A stretch of DNA of 32,352 nucleotides, from assembly GCA_009885825.1 (NCBI GenBank), contig VFJY01000004.1:1-32352 (forward strand). The letters are read 5' to 3'. The DNA is from Rhodobiaceae bacterium. Lineage in GTDB: Bacteria > Pseudomonadota > Alphaproteobacteria > Rhizobiales > Aestuariivirgaceae. Under the pieces are notes generated by a model. The model searched no databases and was not told the DNA's origin. It was given only the letters and a program-made list of their open reading frames with translations. Of the stretch, positions 1 to 9,290 are shown in pieces. The position numbers were made by a program, and so were the translations under genes. The stretch's first letter is position 1; each line of letters starts with the position of its first letter.

Positions 1-612
1 AGCCGTGAAGGCCTCGCGGCCGCGCTCGCCGGCGATGTCGCCAACGCCCTTGCCCAATGCGTCAAATCAGATGGCAAGGCCTGTCTTGCGGTATCGGGCG
101 GCGCAACGCCAAGATTGTTTTTTGAGACGCTCTCACGCATTGAGGTTCCGTGGAGTAAAGTTACAGTCACTCTCGTTGATGAGCGGCAGGTCCCCGAAAG
201 CAGCGAACGGTCCAACGCGAGGCTCGTGCGCGAGAGCCTGATTCAGAATCTCGGCGCCTACGCCGCATTCAGGCCAATTTCCGGCGAAACCAAAATCGAT
301 GTTGCCATCCTCGGAATGGGAAATGACGGTCACACGGCGTCTTTTTTTCCCGGCGGGGACAACTTGGCCAAGGCCATCGACCCCAACGGAGATCAGCGGA
401 TAACAACCATGTCTGCCCCCGGCGCGGGCGAACCACGGCTGACGTTCACATTGCCAGCGCTGCTTGAAGCAAGGTTGCTCTGCTTGCACATCGAAGGACA
501 GGAAAAGCGCGATGTGCTAGATGTGGCGCGTGGCGAAGGACCAACTGAAGCCATGCCGATACGCGCGTTTTTGAGATCGCCAAAACCCCTGACACTTTAC
601 TGGTGTCCCTGA
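1..612 (+). CDS. pgl: 6-phosphogluconolactonase, 5'-partial
   Basis: This gene hydrolyses 6-phosphogluconolactone to 6-phosphogluconate, the cytosolic step just before the Entner-Doudoroff branch. Reading frame 1 is open from the window edge, so the N-terminus and start codon lie outside. The SGGATP substrate-loop motif is at about nt 100-117, and the family signature [13 protein letters not shown] is in the middle of the visible protein. About 203 residues are present; the family is usually 230-250, so perhaps 30 or so are missing. The stop codon is 14 nt before the ATG chosen for edd, with the edd Shine-Dalgarno just past the pgl stop, so the genes are probably co-transcribed. In alphaproteobacteria zwf usually lies upstream, but that cannot be seen here. 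Confidence 0.95.
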   Translation, partial: SREGLAAALAGDVANALAQCVKSDGKACLAVSGGATPRLFFETLSRIEVPWSKVTVTLVDERQVPESSERSNARLVRESLIQNLGAYAAFRPISGETKIDVAILGMGNDGHTASFFPGGDNLAKAIDPNGDQRITTMSAPGAGEPRLTFTLPALLEARLLCLHIEGQEKRDVLDVARGEGPTEAMPIRAFLRSPKPLTLYWCP

Positions 613-626
613 CGGAGCAAAGCCCA

Positions 627-2450
627 ATGTCTGTTCATTCTATTGTTTCTGCAGTCACCGAAAAAATCGTCGAGCGCAGCAAATCGTCCCGCTCCCGCTA
701 TCTCGCCCGTATGGAAGTGGCCGTCAGCCAGCAACCCAAGCGCAAAGCTCTGGGATGCGCCAACATCGCCCACGGCTTTGCCGCCTGCGGCCCCCATGAC
801 AAGAACCAGTTGCGCAATGGCGCCGGGCCAAACCTCGGCATCGTCACCTCATTCAATGACATGCTCTCAGCGCATCAGCCCTTTGAACATTATCCCGACA
901 TCATCCGGCGGGCAGCGCGCGAGGCAGGTGGCACAGCCCAAGTCGCAGGCGGCGTTCCCGCCATGTGCGATGGTGTCACCCAGGGTGAAACCGGCATGGA
1001 ATTGTCGCTGTTTTCACGTGACGTCATAGCTCTTTCAACTGCGATTGCCCTTTCACACCAGATGTTTGATGCGGCGGTCTATCTCGGCGTCTGCGACAAG
1101 ATCGTGCCCGGCCTCATCATCGGCGCGCTCTCATTCGGCCACCTGCCCGCCGTGTTCATCCCCGCAGGCCCCATGACTTCGGGCATGCCCAACGAAGAGA
1201 AAGGCAAAATCCGCCAGCTCTATGCCGAAGGCAAGGTCGATCGCGCAGCGCTCCTTGAAGCCGAAGCGCAATCCTATCATGGCCCGGGAACCTGCACATT
1301 TTACGGAACTGCGAATTCCAACCAGATGCTCATGGAAATCATGGGGCTTCACTTGCCGGGAACGACCTTTGTCAATCCGGGCACTGAGCTCCGTGACGAG
1401 ATCACCAAGGCATCAGCTCTTCAGGCGCTATCAATCACGGCATTGGGAAACAACTACACGCCCATCGGAAAAATCTATGATGAAAAGGCCGTGGTGAATG
1501 GCGTTGTGGGATTGCTGGCGACTGGCGGCTCCACCAACCACACGCTGCATCTCATCGCCATGGCGGCGGCGGCGGGAATCATTCTGACATGGAAGGATCT
1601 GGCCGAGCTGTCAAAAGTCGTGCCCCTGATGACCCGCATTTATCCAAACGGCAAGGCTGACGTGAACCACTTCAACGCGGCAGGCGGCATGGGCCTCTTG
1701 ATCCGCGAACTGCTGAAGCAGGGCCTTGTCCACAAGGATGTGACAACCATCATGGGAATTGGCCTTGATGGCTATCTGGTGGAGCCAAAACTAAATCCCG
1801 GCGGCGGATTGGATTGGAAGGAAGCGGCGGCTGTTTCCCGTGATGACACGGTGCTTCGCGGCTGCGAAAAGCCTTTCCAGGAAACTGGCGGCCTCAACGT
1901 GCTTGAAGGCCCGCTGGGACACGCTGTCATAAAAACCTCCTCAATCCCCGCTGACCGTCACATCGTCGAAGCCCCGGCCCGCGTGTTCCATTCCCAGGAA
2001 GAACTTCACGTTGCCTTCAAATTGGGCGAATTGCACAAGGATGTTGTCGTGGTCGTGCGCTTCCAGGGGCCGAAGGCCAACGGCATGCCGGAGCTTCACC
2101 GCATGACACCGCCTCTTGCTGTATTGCAGGACAAGGGATTCCGTGTGGGCCTCGTCACCGATGGCCGCATGTCCGGCGCTTCCGGCAAAGTGCCCGCCGC
2201 CATTCATGTGACACCCGAGGCCGCCAACGGCGGTGCCATCGCCAAAATCCGCGACGGCGACATCATCCGCATCGACGCCGACGCCGGTCGCCTCGAAGTC
2301 ATGGTGGATGAGACGGAATTTTTCGCCCGCAAGCCCGCCACCACGAATCTTTCAAAGAATGGCCAGGGCACAGGCCGCGAATTGTTCGCAGCCTTCCGCA
2401 ATCTCGCGGGCCGCGCCGACCAGGGCGCATCGATTTTCGAGGAGGTTTGA
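627..2450 (+). CDS. edd: Phosphogluconate dehydratase (Entner-Doudoroff)
   Basis: Edd dehydrates 6-phosphogluconate to 2-keto-3-deoxy-6-phosphogluconate. It belongs to the IlvD/Edd family of Fe-S dehydratases. The roughly 607-residue length is normal. Visible family blocks include [35 protein letters not shown] and, near the C-terminus, [16 protein letters not shown]; the conserved cysteines in CDK and GTCTF fit Fe-S ligands. A GTG at 603 in the same frame would overlap pgl. The ATG at 627 is preferred because GGAG (614-617) sits nine bases upstream of it. The stop is one base before the eda start, so translation is likely coupled. Confidence 0.96.
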   Translation: MSVHSIVSAVTEKIVERSKSSRSRYLARMEVAVSQQPKRKALGCANIAHGFAACGPHDKNQLRNGAGPNLGIVTSFNDMLSAHQPFEHYPDIIRRAAREAGGTAQVAGGVPAMCDGVTQGETGMELSLFSRDVIALSTAIALSHQMFDAAVYLGVCDKIVPGLIIGALSFGHLPAVFIPAGPMTSGMPNEEKGKIRQLYAEGKVDRAALLEAEAQSYHGPGTCTFYGTANSNQMLMEIMGLHLPGTTFVNPGTELRDEITKASALQALSITALGNNYTPIGKIYDEKAVVNGVVGLLATGGSTNHTLHLIAMAAAAGIILTWKDLAELSKVVPLMTRIYPNGKADVNHFNAAGGMGLLIRELLKQGLVHKDVTTIMGIGLDGYLVEPKLNPGGGLDWKEAAAVSRDDTVLRGCEKPFQETGGLNVLEGPLGHAVIKTSSIPADRHIVEAPARVFHSQEELHVAFKLGELHKDVVVVVRFQGPKANGMPELHRMTPPLAVLQDKGFRVGLVTDGRMSGASGKVPAAIHVTPEAANGGAIAKIRDGDIIRIDADAGRLEVMVDETEFFARKPATTNLSKNGQGTGRELFAAFRNLAGRADQGASIFEEV

Positions 2451-2451
2451 C

Positions 2452-3114
2452 ATGACCCGCGATTTGCAGACAGGTTTGGAGGCGATCTTGAAATCGGCGC
2501 CGGTGGTGCCGGTGATGGTCATCGAAAATGTTGCCGAAGCGGTGCCGCTGGCCCGCGCCTTGGTGAAGGGGGGCCTGCCGGTCCTGGAAATCACGCTGCG
2601 GACCAAGGCGGCGCTCGAGTGCATCAAGGCCATCATCACCGAAGTCGATGGCGCCATCGTCGGCGTCGGCACGGTGCTCGACGGCAAGAAACTCAGGGAG
2701 ACAGAGCACATTGGCTGCGCTTTCGCGGTGTCGCCGGGTTTCACCCGTTCGCTGCTCGATGCGGCGGAGGACATGATCATTCCATTGCTGCCGGGCAGCG
2801 CCACCGCAGCGGAATGCATGACGCTGATGGAGCGCGGCTACCGCTTCCAGAAATTTTTTCCGGCCGAGGCGACGGGCGGTATCGCCTATCTCGCGTCGCT
2901 TGCCTCGCCTCTGCCGCAAGTGAACTTCTGCCCGACAGGCGGCATCACGCTGGAATCCGCGCCCCGGTATTTGAAGCTCGCCAATGTCATAACTGTTGGC
3001 GGTTCCTGGATGGTGCCGAAGAAACTGATCGAAACCGCTGACTGGCCTGGAATCGAAGCCCTGGCGCGGGAAGCCGCGGGCCTGCAAAGCCTAACGAGCG
3101 AACCAAGAATATGA
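2452..3114 (+). CDS. eda: KDPG aldolase (2-keto-3-deoxy-6-phosphogluconate aldolase)
   Basis: Eda cleaves KDPG into pyruvate and glyceraldehyde-3-phosphate, completing the Entner-Doudoroff pathway. The protein has 220 residues, the usual size of this class I aldolase. The Schiff-base lysine is in FQKFFPAEA (about residue 134), the conserved catalytic glutamate is in LEITLRT (about residue 46), and GVGTVLDG and CPTGGI are the expected phosphate and barrel motifs. The ATG at 2452 is preceded by GGAGG inside the end of edd. The open frame extends upstream into edd, but that part is a shadow of edd. It converges with the DUF599 gene on the other strand, with only 42 bases between stops and no obvious terminator hairpin. 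Confidence 0.96.
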   Translation: MTRDLQTGLEAILKSAPVVPVMVIENVAEAVPLARALVKGGLPVLEITLRTKAALECIKAIITEVDGAIVGVGTVLDGKKLRETEHIGCAFAVSPGFTRSLLDAAEDMIIPLLPGSATAAECMTLMERGYRFQKFFPAEATGGIAYLASLASPLPQVNFCPTGGITLESAPRYLKLANVITVGGSWMVPKKLIETADWPGIEALAREAAGLQSLTSEPRI

Positions 3115-3156
3115 ACTATGAATAGAAATCAATCCCGTGACTCGTTGGAGGGCGCG

Positions 3157-3870
3157 CTACTTTGAATTATTCTTCAAAGCGTCTACATAGCGACCGATGG
3201 CCAATGCGGTGGTGGAAAAGCCCTGCCGGTAGAGCAAAACTGAACTCATCACAGATGTCATCGCAATGCTGTAATAGGGTCCGATGAACAAAAACAGGGC
3301 AGCCACCGCAAAATAGTATCCGCGAATGCCGCTGTTCAGGCTCATCACAGACTCGGTCATGACTGTCGCTGTTTCGGAAATCATGATTTGCGAACTGGCA
3401 TTTCCACCTGGCGCCTCATTCAACCCGCCAATCATCGCTAGAGTATAGGCCAGTTTCCGGAGCGCGTAGGTGAAGGAAAAGAAGCAAATGGCCATGATCA
3501 AGGTGAGGGCCGCAAAATAGATCGTAAAAAGTTCCAGGCTGACAACCGGCACAAACTTGATTTCCATCACAGCCGCGTAAGCGCGGCTTATATTGGCCAG
3601 TGTTCCCAAAAGCCCGGCAAGAACCAGAAGTGTCGCCGACCCAAAAAATGACATGGAGCTCGAAATATGCCCCAGCATGACCGCATCAAATGTGCGGTGG
3701 TCGCGCGGCGTTTGCATCAGCATGCGCATCCAGCGTTGGCGCACCGCATGCAACTGCGCATTCAAAGTGCCACGACCGAGAACCCGCAAAATCGGCCCAT
3801 AAAGCCCCCACATCGCAAAAAGAAATAGCAGGGCGAAGGCGCGTGGCGGATCAAGATCAGTTGGAAGCAT
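3157..3870 (-). CDS. DUF599 family membrane protein
   Basis: This encodes about 237 residues with four hydrophobic stretches: near the N-terminus (FALLFLFAMWGLYGP), and around SATLLVLAGLLG, FAALTLIMAICFFSF and FAVAALFLFIGPYY. The conserved polar segment between the first two, with RQRWMRMLMQTPRDHRTFDA, is typical of DUF599 proteins. The family is widespread in proteobacteria and has no firm function. I chose the ATG at 3870, one base past the prfC stop, over an upstream in-frame ATG at 3903 that lies inside prfC. The arrangement implies co-transcription with prfC. Confidence 0.8.
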   Translation of the reverse strand: MLPTDLDPPRAFALLFLFAMWGLYGPILRVLGRGTLNAQLHAVRQRWMRMLMQTPRDHRTFDAVMLGHISSSMSFFGSATLLVLAGLLGTLANISRAYAAVMEIKFVPVVSLELFTIYFAALTLIMAICFFSFTYALRKLAYTLAMIGGLNEAPGGNASSQIMISETATVMTESVMSLNSGIRGYYFAVAALFLFIGPYYSIAMTSVMSSVLLYRQGFSTTALAIGRYVDALKNNSK

Positions 3871-3871
3871 G

Positions 3872-5455
3872 TCAGTTGGCCTTATGCATTTCCTTGATTT
3901 CAAATGCTTTTATATCAGGCGCCCGCTCCAGCGTATAGTTCAGGCTGAACGCGGATTGCGCCATCAGCACCGGAGCCCCATCAAGATCATTGGCAATTGA
4001 GAAGCGGTTGGCCGCAATAAAATCATCCAGCTTCTTTTCATCAGCGCAGGAAATCCACCGCATCACCTCATGGCGGGTAACTTCAAAATCCACCGGCACG
4101 CCATATTCATTGGCGAGCCGGTCCGCCAGCACATCAAGCTGCAAAGCCCCCACCACACCCACGACAGCGGCCGAGCCATCAATTGGTATGAAAAGCTGCA
4201 CCACACCTTCTTCGGCCAATTCTTCCAGAGCGCTGCGAAGTTTTTTGGCCTTCATGGGATCACCCAACTTGACGCGGCGCAAGATCTCAGGCGCAAAGCT
4301 CGGCACGCCGGTGAAAACAATGTCTTCGCCTTCCGTCAGTGTGTCGCCGATCCGCAACACGCCGTGGTTTGGAATGCCCACCACATCGCCAGCAAAGGCT
4401 TCCTCTGCGAGCGAACGATCCTGCGCGAAGAAAAACTGCGGCGCGTTGAGCGCCAGCGTCTTTCCCGTGCGAACAATCTTGACTCGCATGCCGCGCGTCA
4501 GCTTGCCAGAGGCCAGGCGCATGAACGCAATTCGGTCCCGGTGATTGGGGTCCATATTGGCCTGGATTTTGAAAACAATCCCGGTCATCTTTTCCTCGCT
4601 GGCATGGATCACACGCTGCCGCGCCTGCTGGTCACGGGGCGGCGGCGCATGGGTTATCAGAGTGTCGAGCAAATCACGCACGCCAAAATTCCGGAGAGCC
4701 GAACCAAACAGCACTGGTGACAGATGGCCCTCCAGAAACGAGTTCTTGTCGAAGCTGTGGCACAGGTCCCGCACCAGTTCCATTTCATCGCGCCATGTCG
4801 CAAGCTGGGGTGGTGTCAGCAAGGTTGCAATGAGTGGATCATCCGGGCCTGAAACAGGTTGCCCAGCCGGGTCCTCATCCAGTCTCCGCACCCTTGGCGT
4901 ATTGAGATCATAGGTTCCAGCGAACGCCCGGCCCAGGCCGATTGGCCAAACCATCGGCGCGACGGTGAGCGCCAGGCCCTTTTCAATCTCATCCAGAATA
5001 TCCAGAGGCTCGCGGGTTTCCCGGTCCATCTTGTTGATGAAGGTGATGATGGGAATATCGCGCAAGCGGCAAATCTCGAATAGCTTGCGGGTGCGCGCTT
5101 CAATGCCCTTGGCCCCGTCGATAACCATGACGGCGGCATCAACGGCGGTCAGTGTGCGGTAAGTGTCTTCGGAAAAGTCCTCGTGGCCCGGCGTATCCAG
5201 AAGATTGAAAACACAGTCATTGTACTCAAAAGTCATGACTGAGGTGACCACCGAGATGCCGCGCGCCCGCTCGATTGACATCCAGTCCGAGCGGGTCCGC
5301 CGCCTGTCACCCTTGGCGCGCACCTGGCCCGCCAATTGAATGGCGCCGCCAAATAGCAACAGCTTTTCGGTGAGTGTCGTCTTGCCGGCGTCGGGATGGG
5401 AAATGATGGCAAAAGTGCGCCTGCGCGCAACTTCCGAGGCTATTTGATGGGTCAC
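3872..5455 (-). CDS. prfC: Peptide chain release factor 3 (RF3)
   Basis: RF3 is a translational GTPase that recycles RF1/RF2 from the ribosome after peptide release. The 527-residue protein starts with the G domain: the P-loop ISHPDAGKTT at residues 18-27, switch II DTPGHEDFSEDTY, and the G4 motif NKMD. Beta-barrel domain II and the RF3 C-terminal domain follow (for example VGVVGALQLDVLADRL). Length and motifs fit PrfC rather than EF-G or TypA. It is followed by the DUF599 gene. Its 5' end faces glk across 118 bases, so a divergent promoter region is likely. This minus-strand pair separates edd-eda from glk. Confidence 0.96.
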   Translation of the reverse strand: MTHQIASEVARRRTFAIISHPDAGKTTLTEKLLLFGGAIQLAGQVRAKGDRRRTRSDWMSIERARGISVVTSVMTFEYNDCVFNLLDTPGHEDFSEDTYRTLTAVDAAVMVIDGAKGIEARTRKLFEICRLRDIPIITFINKMDRETREPLDILDEIEKGLALTVAPMVWPIGLGRAFAGTYDLNTPRVRRLDEDPAGQPVSGPDDPLIATLLTPPQLATWRDEMELVRDLCHSFDKNSFLEGHLSPVLFGSALRNFGVRDLLDTLITHAPPPRDQQARQRVIHASEEKMTGIVFKIQANMDPNHRDRIAFMRLASGKLTRGMRVKIVRTGKTLALNAPQFFFAQDRSLAEEAFAGDVVGIPNHGVLRIGDTLTEGEDIVFTGVPSFAPEILRRVKLGDPMKAKKLRSALEELAEEGVVQLFIPIDGSAAVVGVVGALQLDVLADRLANEYGVPVDFEVTRHEVMRWISCADEKKLDDFIAANRFSIANDLDGAPVLMAQSAFSLNYTLERAPDIKAFEIKEMHKAN

Positions 5456-5573
5456 GGAAATCTCAACTGGTTGGTGTTGAGAGGCTTCCTAGAGCAAATT
5501 CCCCCGAATCGCCAGTTCCACAGAACTCTTGCCCAAAAAGTCCGGTCATGGCAGTTGAGAGTAAAGGCAAGCA

Positions 5574-6515
5574 ATGACTGATTTTTCTCTCGTAGGCGAT
5601 ATCGGCGGAACAAACTCCCGCTTTGGATTGGTGGAGCAGGGCTCCATGGCGGTCAGAGACATGGAGTCCCTGAAAAACGATAATTTCAACTCTTTGGAAG
5701 CGGCCATTCAGCAGTATTTGCGCAATCGTGGCATTGCTTCGCTATCGGCGTTGGCCATCGCGGTCGCGGCCCCCGTTGACCGCGAGCACATCACGCTTAC
5801 CAACCGTGACTGGACTTTTTCGGCTGAAAGCCTACGGGTCGCCGCCGCGGCAAACCGCATCCGCCTGCTGAACGACTATGAAGCTCTGGCGCTATCGCTG
5901 CCTCATCTACAAGGCGATGATCTGGTGCAAATTGGCGGCCAGGCTTCAGTCAGCCCCAAACTGAAAATTGTCATTGGCCCGGGAACCGGCCTCGGCATGG
6001 CTGCCTTGGCGCCCCTGCCAAAAGGTGGCTGGATGGCGCTCCCTTGCGAGCCAGGCCACATTTCATTGCCAACCGAAACCCGCGCGGAGTTTGATTTGCG
6101 CGAAGGCATGCGCCAATCCGGCGCCACCTTCACCACCGAGGACGCCATAAGTGGCGGCGGACTCCACCTGATGTATAGGACGCTCTTTCCCAATGGTGCC
6201 CTTGAATCGCCAGAAGCCGTCATCCAGGCGGCGCTTTCCGGCCAAGACGCCACCGCTGCGAAAACCCTCGATCATTTTATCACATGGCTGGCGCGCATCA
6301 CTGGCGACGCCGCCATGCTGCTGCAGGCGCGCGGCGGTGTCTACCTCGCTGGCGGCATCGCGCCTTCCATTATTGAAAAATTGCAAGCCGACGTGTTCCG
6401 CCAGATATTCGAAGACAAAGGCAAGATTTCCGAAGTTATGAAGCCTATTCCGGTTTATGTTATTGTCGACCGCTATCCCGCCTTCAAGGGTTGTGCGGCG
6501 TCGTTGCTTGAGTGA
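5574..6515 (+). CDS. glk: Glucokinase
   Basis: Glucokinase phosphorylates glucose to glucose-6-phosphate using ATP, feeding the Entner-Doudoroff genes upstream. The 313-residue length is typical of the proteobacterial Glk family. The phosphate-1 motif DIGGTNSRFGL is at residues 9-19, the sugar-binding LLNDYEALAL is near residue 100, GPGTGLGMA forms the second phosphate-binding loop, and CEPGHISLP carries conserved glucose-contacting residues. The ATG has a weak AAGG upstream. The stop overlaps the region of the nicotinamidase start, suggesting co-transcription. Confidence 0.94.
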   Translation: MTDFSLVGDIGGTNSRFGLVEQGSMAVRDMESLKNDNFNSLEAAIQQYLRNRGIASLSALAIAVAAPVDREHITLTNRDWTFSAESLRVAAAANRIRLLNDYEALALSLPHLQGDDLVQIGGQASVSPKLKIVIGPGTGLGMAALAPLPKGGWMALPCEPGHISLPTETRAEFDLREGMRQSGATFTTEDAISGGGLHLMYRTLFPNGALESPEAVIQAALSGQDATAAKTLDHFITWLARITGDAAMLLQARGGVYLAGGIAPSIIEKLQADVFRQIFEDKGKISEVMKPIPVYVIVDRYPAFKGCAASLLE

Positions 6516-6522
6516 GGTGATT

Positions 6523-7131
6523 GTGGACAACGTGGATGCCGATGTTCTGCTGGTGATAGATGTGCAGAATGATTTTTGCGCGGGCGGAAGCCTTGAGGTG
6601 CCCGGAGGCGATGATGTGGTGCCGCTCATCAACGAGATCGCCCAGGACTTCAGGCACGTTGTGCTCACCCAGGACTGGCATCCGCCAAGGCACCTCTCGT
6701 TCGCCTCGTCCCATAAGGGCAGCGAAGCCTTTTCACAAATCGATTTGCCCTATGGCCCCCAAACCCTGTGGCCCGACCACTGCGTTCAGAACAGGCCCGG
6801 CGCCGCCCTGCACAAGGGCCTAAATGTTCCGCATACGGAGCTTATAATCCGGAAAGGTTTTCGCCGGGAGATTGATTCCTATTCAGCTTTCTTTGAAAAC
6901 GACCATAAAACCCCGACTGGACTCGCTGGTTATTTTAAAGAGCGCGGCTTTAAGAAAGTCTATCTTGCCGGGCTGGCTTTTGATTACTGCGTCCGCTATT
7001 CGGCCGAGGATGCGAAAAGTCTTGGCTTTGAAACACTGGTGATCGAGAACGCCTGCAAGGCCATTGATTTCAACGGTTCAGCTGAAGCTACACGCAAGCT
7101 GTTTCGCTACCGGGGCATCGACTTGATATGA
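6523..7131 (+). CDS. pncA: Nicotinamidase (pyrazinamidase)
   Basis: PncA hydrolyses nicotinamide to nicotinate and ammonia in NAD salvage. The 202-residue protein shows the catalytic aspartate in VIDVQNDFCAGGSL, the metal-binding D-x-H-x3-H in QDWHPPRHLSF, the catalytic lysine in RKGF, and the catalytic cysteine in GLAFDYCVRYS. The start is not certain. GTG at 6523 is preferred because GAGG (6514-6517) lies five bases upstream, overlapping the glk stop. GTGs at 6517 and 6532 are alternatives, and an ATG at 6457 inside glk is unlikely. The gene ends in an ATGA overlap with the next one. Confidence 0.92.
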   Translation: MDNVDADVLLVIDVQNDFCAGGSLEVPGGDDVVPLINEIAQDFRHVVLTQDWHPPRHLSFASSHKGSEAFSQIDLPYGPQTLWPDHCVQNRPGAALHKGLNVPHTELIIRKGFRREIDSYSAFFENDHKTPTGLAGYFKERGFKKVYLAGLAFDYCVRYSAEDAKSLGFETLVIENACKAIDFNGSAEATRKLFRYRGIDLI

Positions 7132-7820
7132 GTTACGTCATCGCCGCGCCACGGCCGGTGAGCGTTCCGGTCAAGGCGACTAATCTTCGCTTTCCAGTGC
7201 GCCGCATCTATTGCGTGGGCCGCAATTACAATGATCACGTCATCGAAATGGGCGGCGCGCCGGGCCGCGAGCCGCCATTCTTTTTCCAGAAACCTGCCGA
7301 TGCCCTGGTGCTGGATGGCAATTTTCCCTATCCATCAGGAAGTTCCAACGTCCACCACGAAGTGGAACTCGTTGTCGCTTTGCAGTCTGGCGGCAAGGAC
7401 ATTCCGCCAAGCGCAGCAAACCAGCACATCTATGGTTACGCCGTTGGCATCGACATGACGCGCCGGGATCTTCAGGCCAAAGCCAAGCAGGCGGGGCGGC
7501 CCTGGGAGGTGGCGAAGGCTTTCGATCATTCCGCCCCGGTCAGTGAAATCACACCCGCTGCGGAAATCGGAATTCTGGACCGCGCCGGAATTTCCCTGTC
7601 GGTCAATGGCGCTCAACGGCAGAACTCCAACATTTCCGAAATGATCTGGAGCGTGCCCGAAATTATCTCTGAACTCTCGAAACTCTTCGAACTTTATCCC
7701 GGCGACATAATTTTTACCGGCACGCCACAAGGCGTTGGCCCGGTTCAGATTGGCGACGCCCTTTCAGCCCGCATTGAAGGCGTGGGTGAGATCAACCTGC
7801 AAGTGTGTAAGCCGTCTTGA
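7128..7820 (+). CDS. Fumarylacetoacetate hydrolase (FAH) family protein, fumarylpyruvate hydrolase-like
   Basis: The 230-residue single-domain FAH-fold hydrolase has the metal-binding glutamates in HHEVELVV and the aspartate in GIDMTRRDLQ. The active-site region VGRNYNDH and the C-terminal FTGTPQGVGP are standard. Its size and text (FFFQKPADA, KAFDHSAP) resemble NagK-type fumarylpyruvate hydrolases, but members also include oxaloacetate decarboxylases and acylpyruvases, so the substrate is open. No gentisate genes are near. It starts in an ATGA overlap with pncA, which suggests coupled translation. Its last 29 bases overlap the 3' end of the opposite-strand aldehyde dehydrogenase. Confidence 0.88.
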   Translation: MSYVIAAPRPVSVPVKATNLRFPVRRIYCVGRNYNDHVIEMGGAPGREPPFFFQKPADALVLDGNFPYPSGSSNVHHEVELVVALQSGGKDIPPSAANQHIYGYAVGIDMTRRDLQAKAKQAGRPWEVAKAFDHSAPVSEITPAAEIGILDRAGISLSVNGAQRQNSNISEMIWSVPEIISELSKLFELYPGDIIFTGTPQGVGPVQIGDALSARIEGVGEINLQVCKPS

Positions 7821-9231
7821 TGGTTGTGTAGAATTCAGCCGCGTGGGTTCCCTGCTCCCGCGCCCCATAGCTCGAGCCCTTCCGCCCGCCAAACGGCACA
7901 TGATAGTCCACTCCCGCCGTTGGCAGATTGACCATCACCATGCCGGCGGCCGATTTCTTGCGGAAATCCGTGGCGTGTTTCAGCGACGTCGTGAAAATGC
8001 CTGAAGACAGGCCAAACACCGTGTCATTGGCGACCGCCAGCGCCTCATCATAGCTTTCAACCTTGATGACCGAAGCAACCGGCCCAAACACTTCTTCGCG
8101 GTTGATGCGCATGTCGTTTTTCGTGTTCACAATAAGGGCAGGCGACAGGAAATGCCCCTTGGTATCGCGGTTCAGCCGTTCGCCACCCCAGGCCAGCTCG
8201 CCGCCCTCGTCACGGCCGATGCCGATATATTTCTCGTCCTGCGCCATCTGCGCCTCGTCTATGACGGGACCGATCTGTGTGCCGTCTTTCAGCGCGTGGT
8301 CAACCTTGAGGGCCTTCATGGCATTGACCATCTTCTCCACATAAGCATCATGAACCTTGCTGTGCACAATCAGCCGCGAGGAAGCCGTGCAGCGCTGCCC
8401 GGTCTGATAGAAGGCACCGTCAATCGAGGCCGCAACCGCCGCATCAATACTGGCGTCTTCCAGAACGATGAGGGGATTCTTGCCACCCATCTCCAATTGA
8501 TACTTGGCGCCTCGCGCGGAACAAGCCATCGCCACCTTCGCGCCCGTTTCAACCGAGCCGGTGAATGAAACGGCATTCACGCCGCGCGATTCCAACAGCG
8601 TCTGTCCCACAACCGAGCCGCGCCCCATGACCAGGTTGAGAACGCCCTTGGGCAAGCCGGCGCGCGAAAGAATTTCAACCAGCGCCCAACATGAAGCTGG
8701 AACCAGATCGGCGGGCTTCAGCACAACAGTGTTTCCATAGGCCAGTGCTGGGGCAACTTTCCAGGCCGGAATGGCAATCGGAAAATTCCATGGGCAGATG
8801 ATTCCAACCACACCCAGGGGCTCGCGGGTGATGGTGACATCAACGCCCGCCCGAACAGAGGCCAGTGAACGGCCCTCAATGCGCAGGGCTTCCTGGGCGT
8901 AGAACTTGAAAATCTGGGCGGCGCGTGTGGTTTCGGCGATGCCGTTTGCCAGGGGTTTTCCTTCTTCCCGCGACAGCAGGCGGCCAATCTCATCCCGTCG
9001 CGCCAGCAGTTCTGCACCCGTCGCTTCCAGAATATCGGCCCGCTGTTGTGGTGTCGTGGCCGACCAGCCAGAAAACGCTGCCTGCGCCGCAGCTATGGCG
9101 GCCTCAGTCTGCCCCCTGTCGGCATGTGAAAATTCGCCGACAACATCTGTGAGATCTGAGGGGTTGATGTTGGCTTTGGCATCAACGCCTTCAACCCATT
9201 CGCCATTGATGAAATTTTTATGTAAAGCCAT
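7792..9231 (-). CDS. NAD(P)+-dependent aldehyde dehydrogenase, 2,5-dioxovalerate/succinate-semialdehyde type
   Basis: This 479-residue protein oxidises an aldehyde to the acid. The motifs are complete: CPWNFP near residue 146, catalytic glutamate in LEMGGKNP (E247), the FTGS cofactor loop, and the nucleophilic cysteine in GQRCTASS (C281). The overall text resembles alpha-ketoglutaric semialdehyde (2,5-dioxovalerate) dehydrogenases and GabD-like enzymes. Which aldehyde is used cannot be decided from sequence alone. A neighbouring FAH protein and dehydrogenase are compatible with a sugar-acid role, but that is inference. The ATG at 9231 faces the next gene across 59 bases. Confidence 0.9.
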   Translation of the reverse strand: MALHKNFINGEWVEGVDAKANINPSDLTDVVGEFSHADRGQTEAAIAAAQAAFSGWSATTPQQRADILEATGAELLARRDEIGRLLSREEGKPLANGIAETTRAAQIFKFYAQEALRIEGRSLASVRAGVDVTITREPLGVVGIICPWNFPIAIPAWKVAPALAYGNTVVLKPADLVPASCWALVEILSRAGLPKGVLNLVMGRGSVVGQTLLESRGVNAVSFTGSVETGAKVAMACSARGAKYQLEMGGKNPLIVLEDASIDAAVAASIDGAFYQTGQRCTASSRLIVHSKVHDAYVEKMVNAMKALKVDHALKDGTQIGPVIDEAQMAQDEKYIGIGRDEGGELAWGGERLNRDTKGHFLSPALIVNTKNDMRINREEVFGPVASVIKVESYDEALAVANDTVFGLSSGIFTTSLKHATDFRKKSAAGMVMVNLPTAGVDYHVPFGGRKGSSYGAREQGTHAAEFYTTIKTAYTLAG

Positions 9232-9290
9232 GATGCAAGTGCTCCAAATTCACGGAGCAGGGTCTAGCACAGCTTAGGCAGGAGGCAAGC

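Noticed and set aside
2299-3087. Long open frame (262 codons) on the minus strand over eda
   Set aside because: It lies fully antisense to a clear eda gene, has a composition rich in R, H and Q typical of shadow frames, and shows no recognisable motif.
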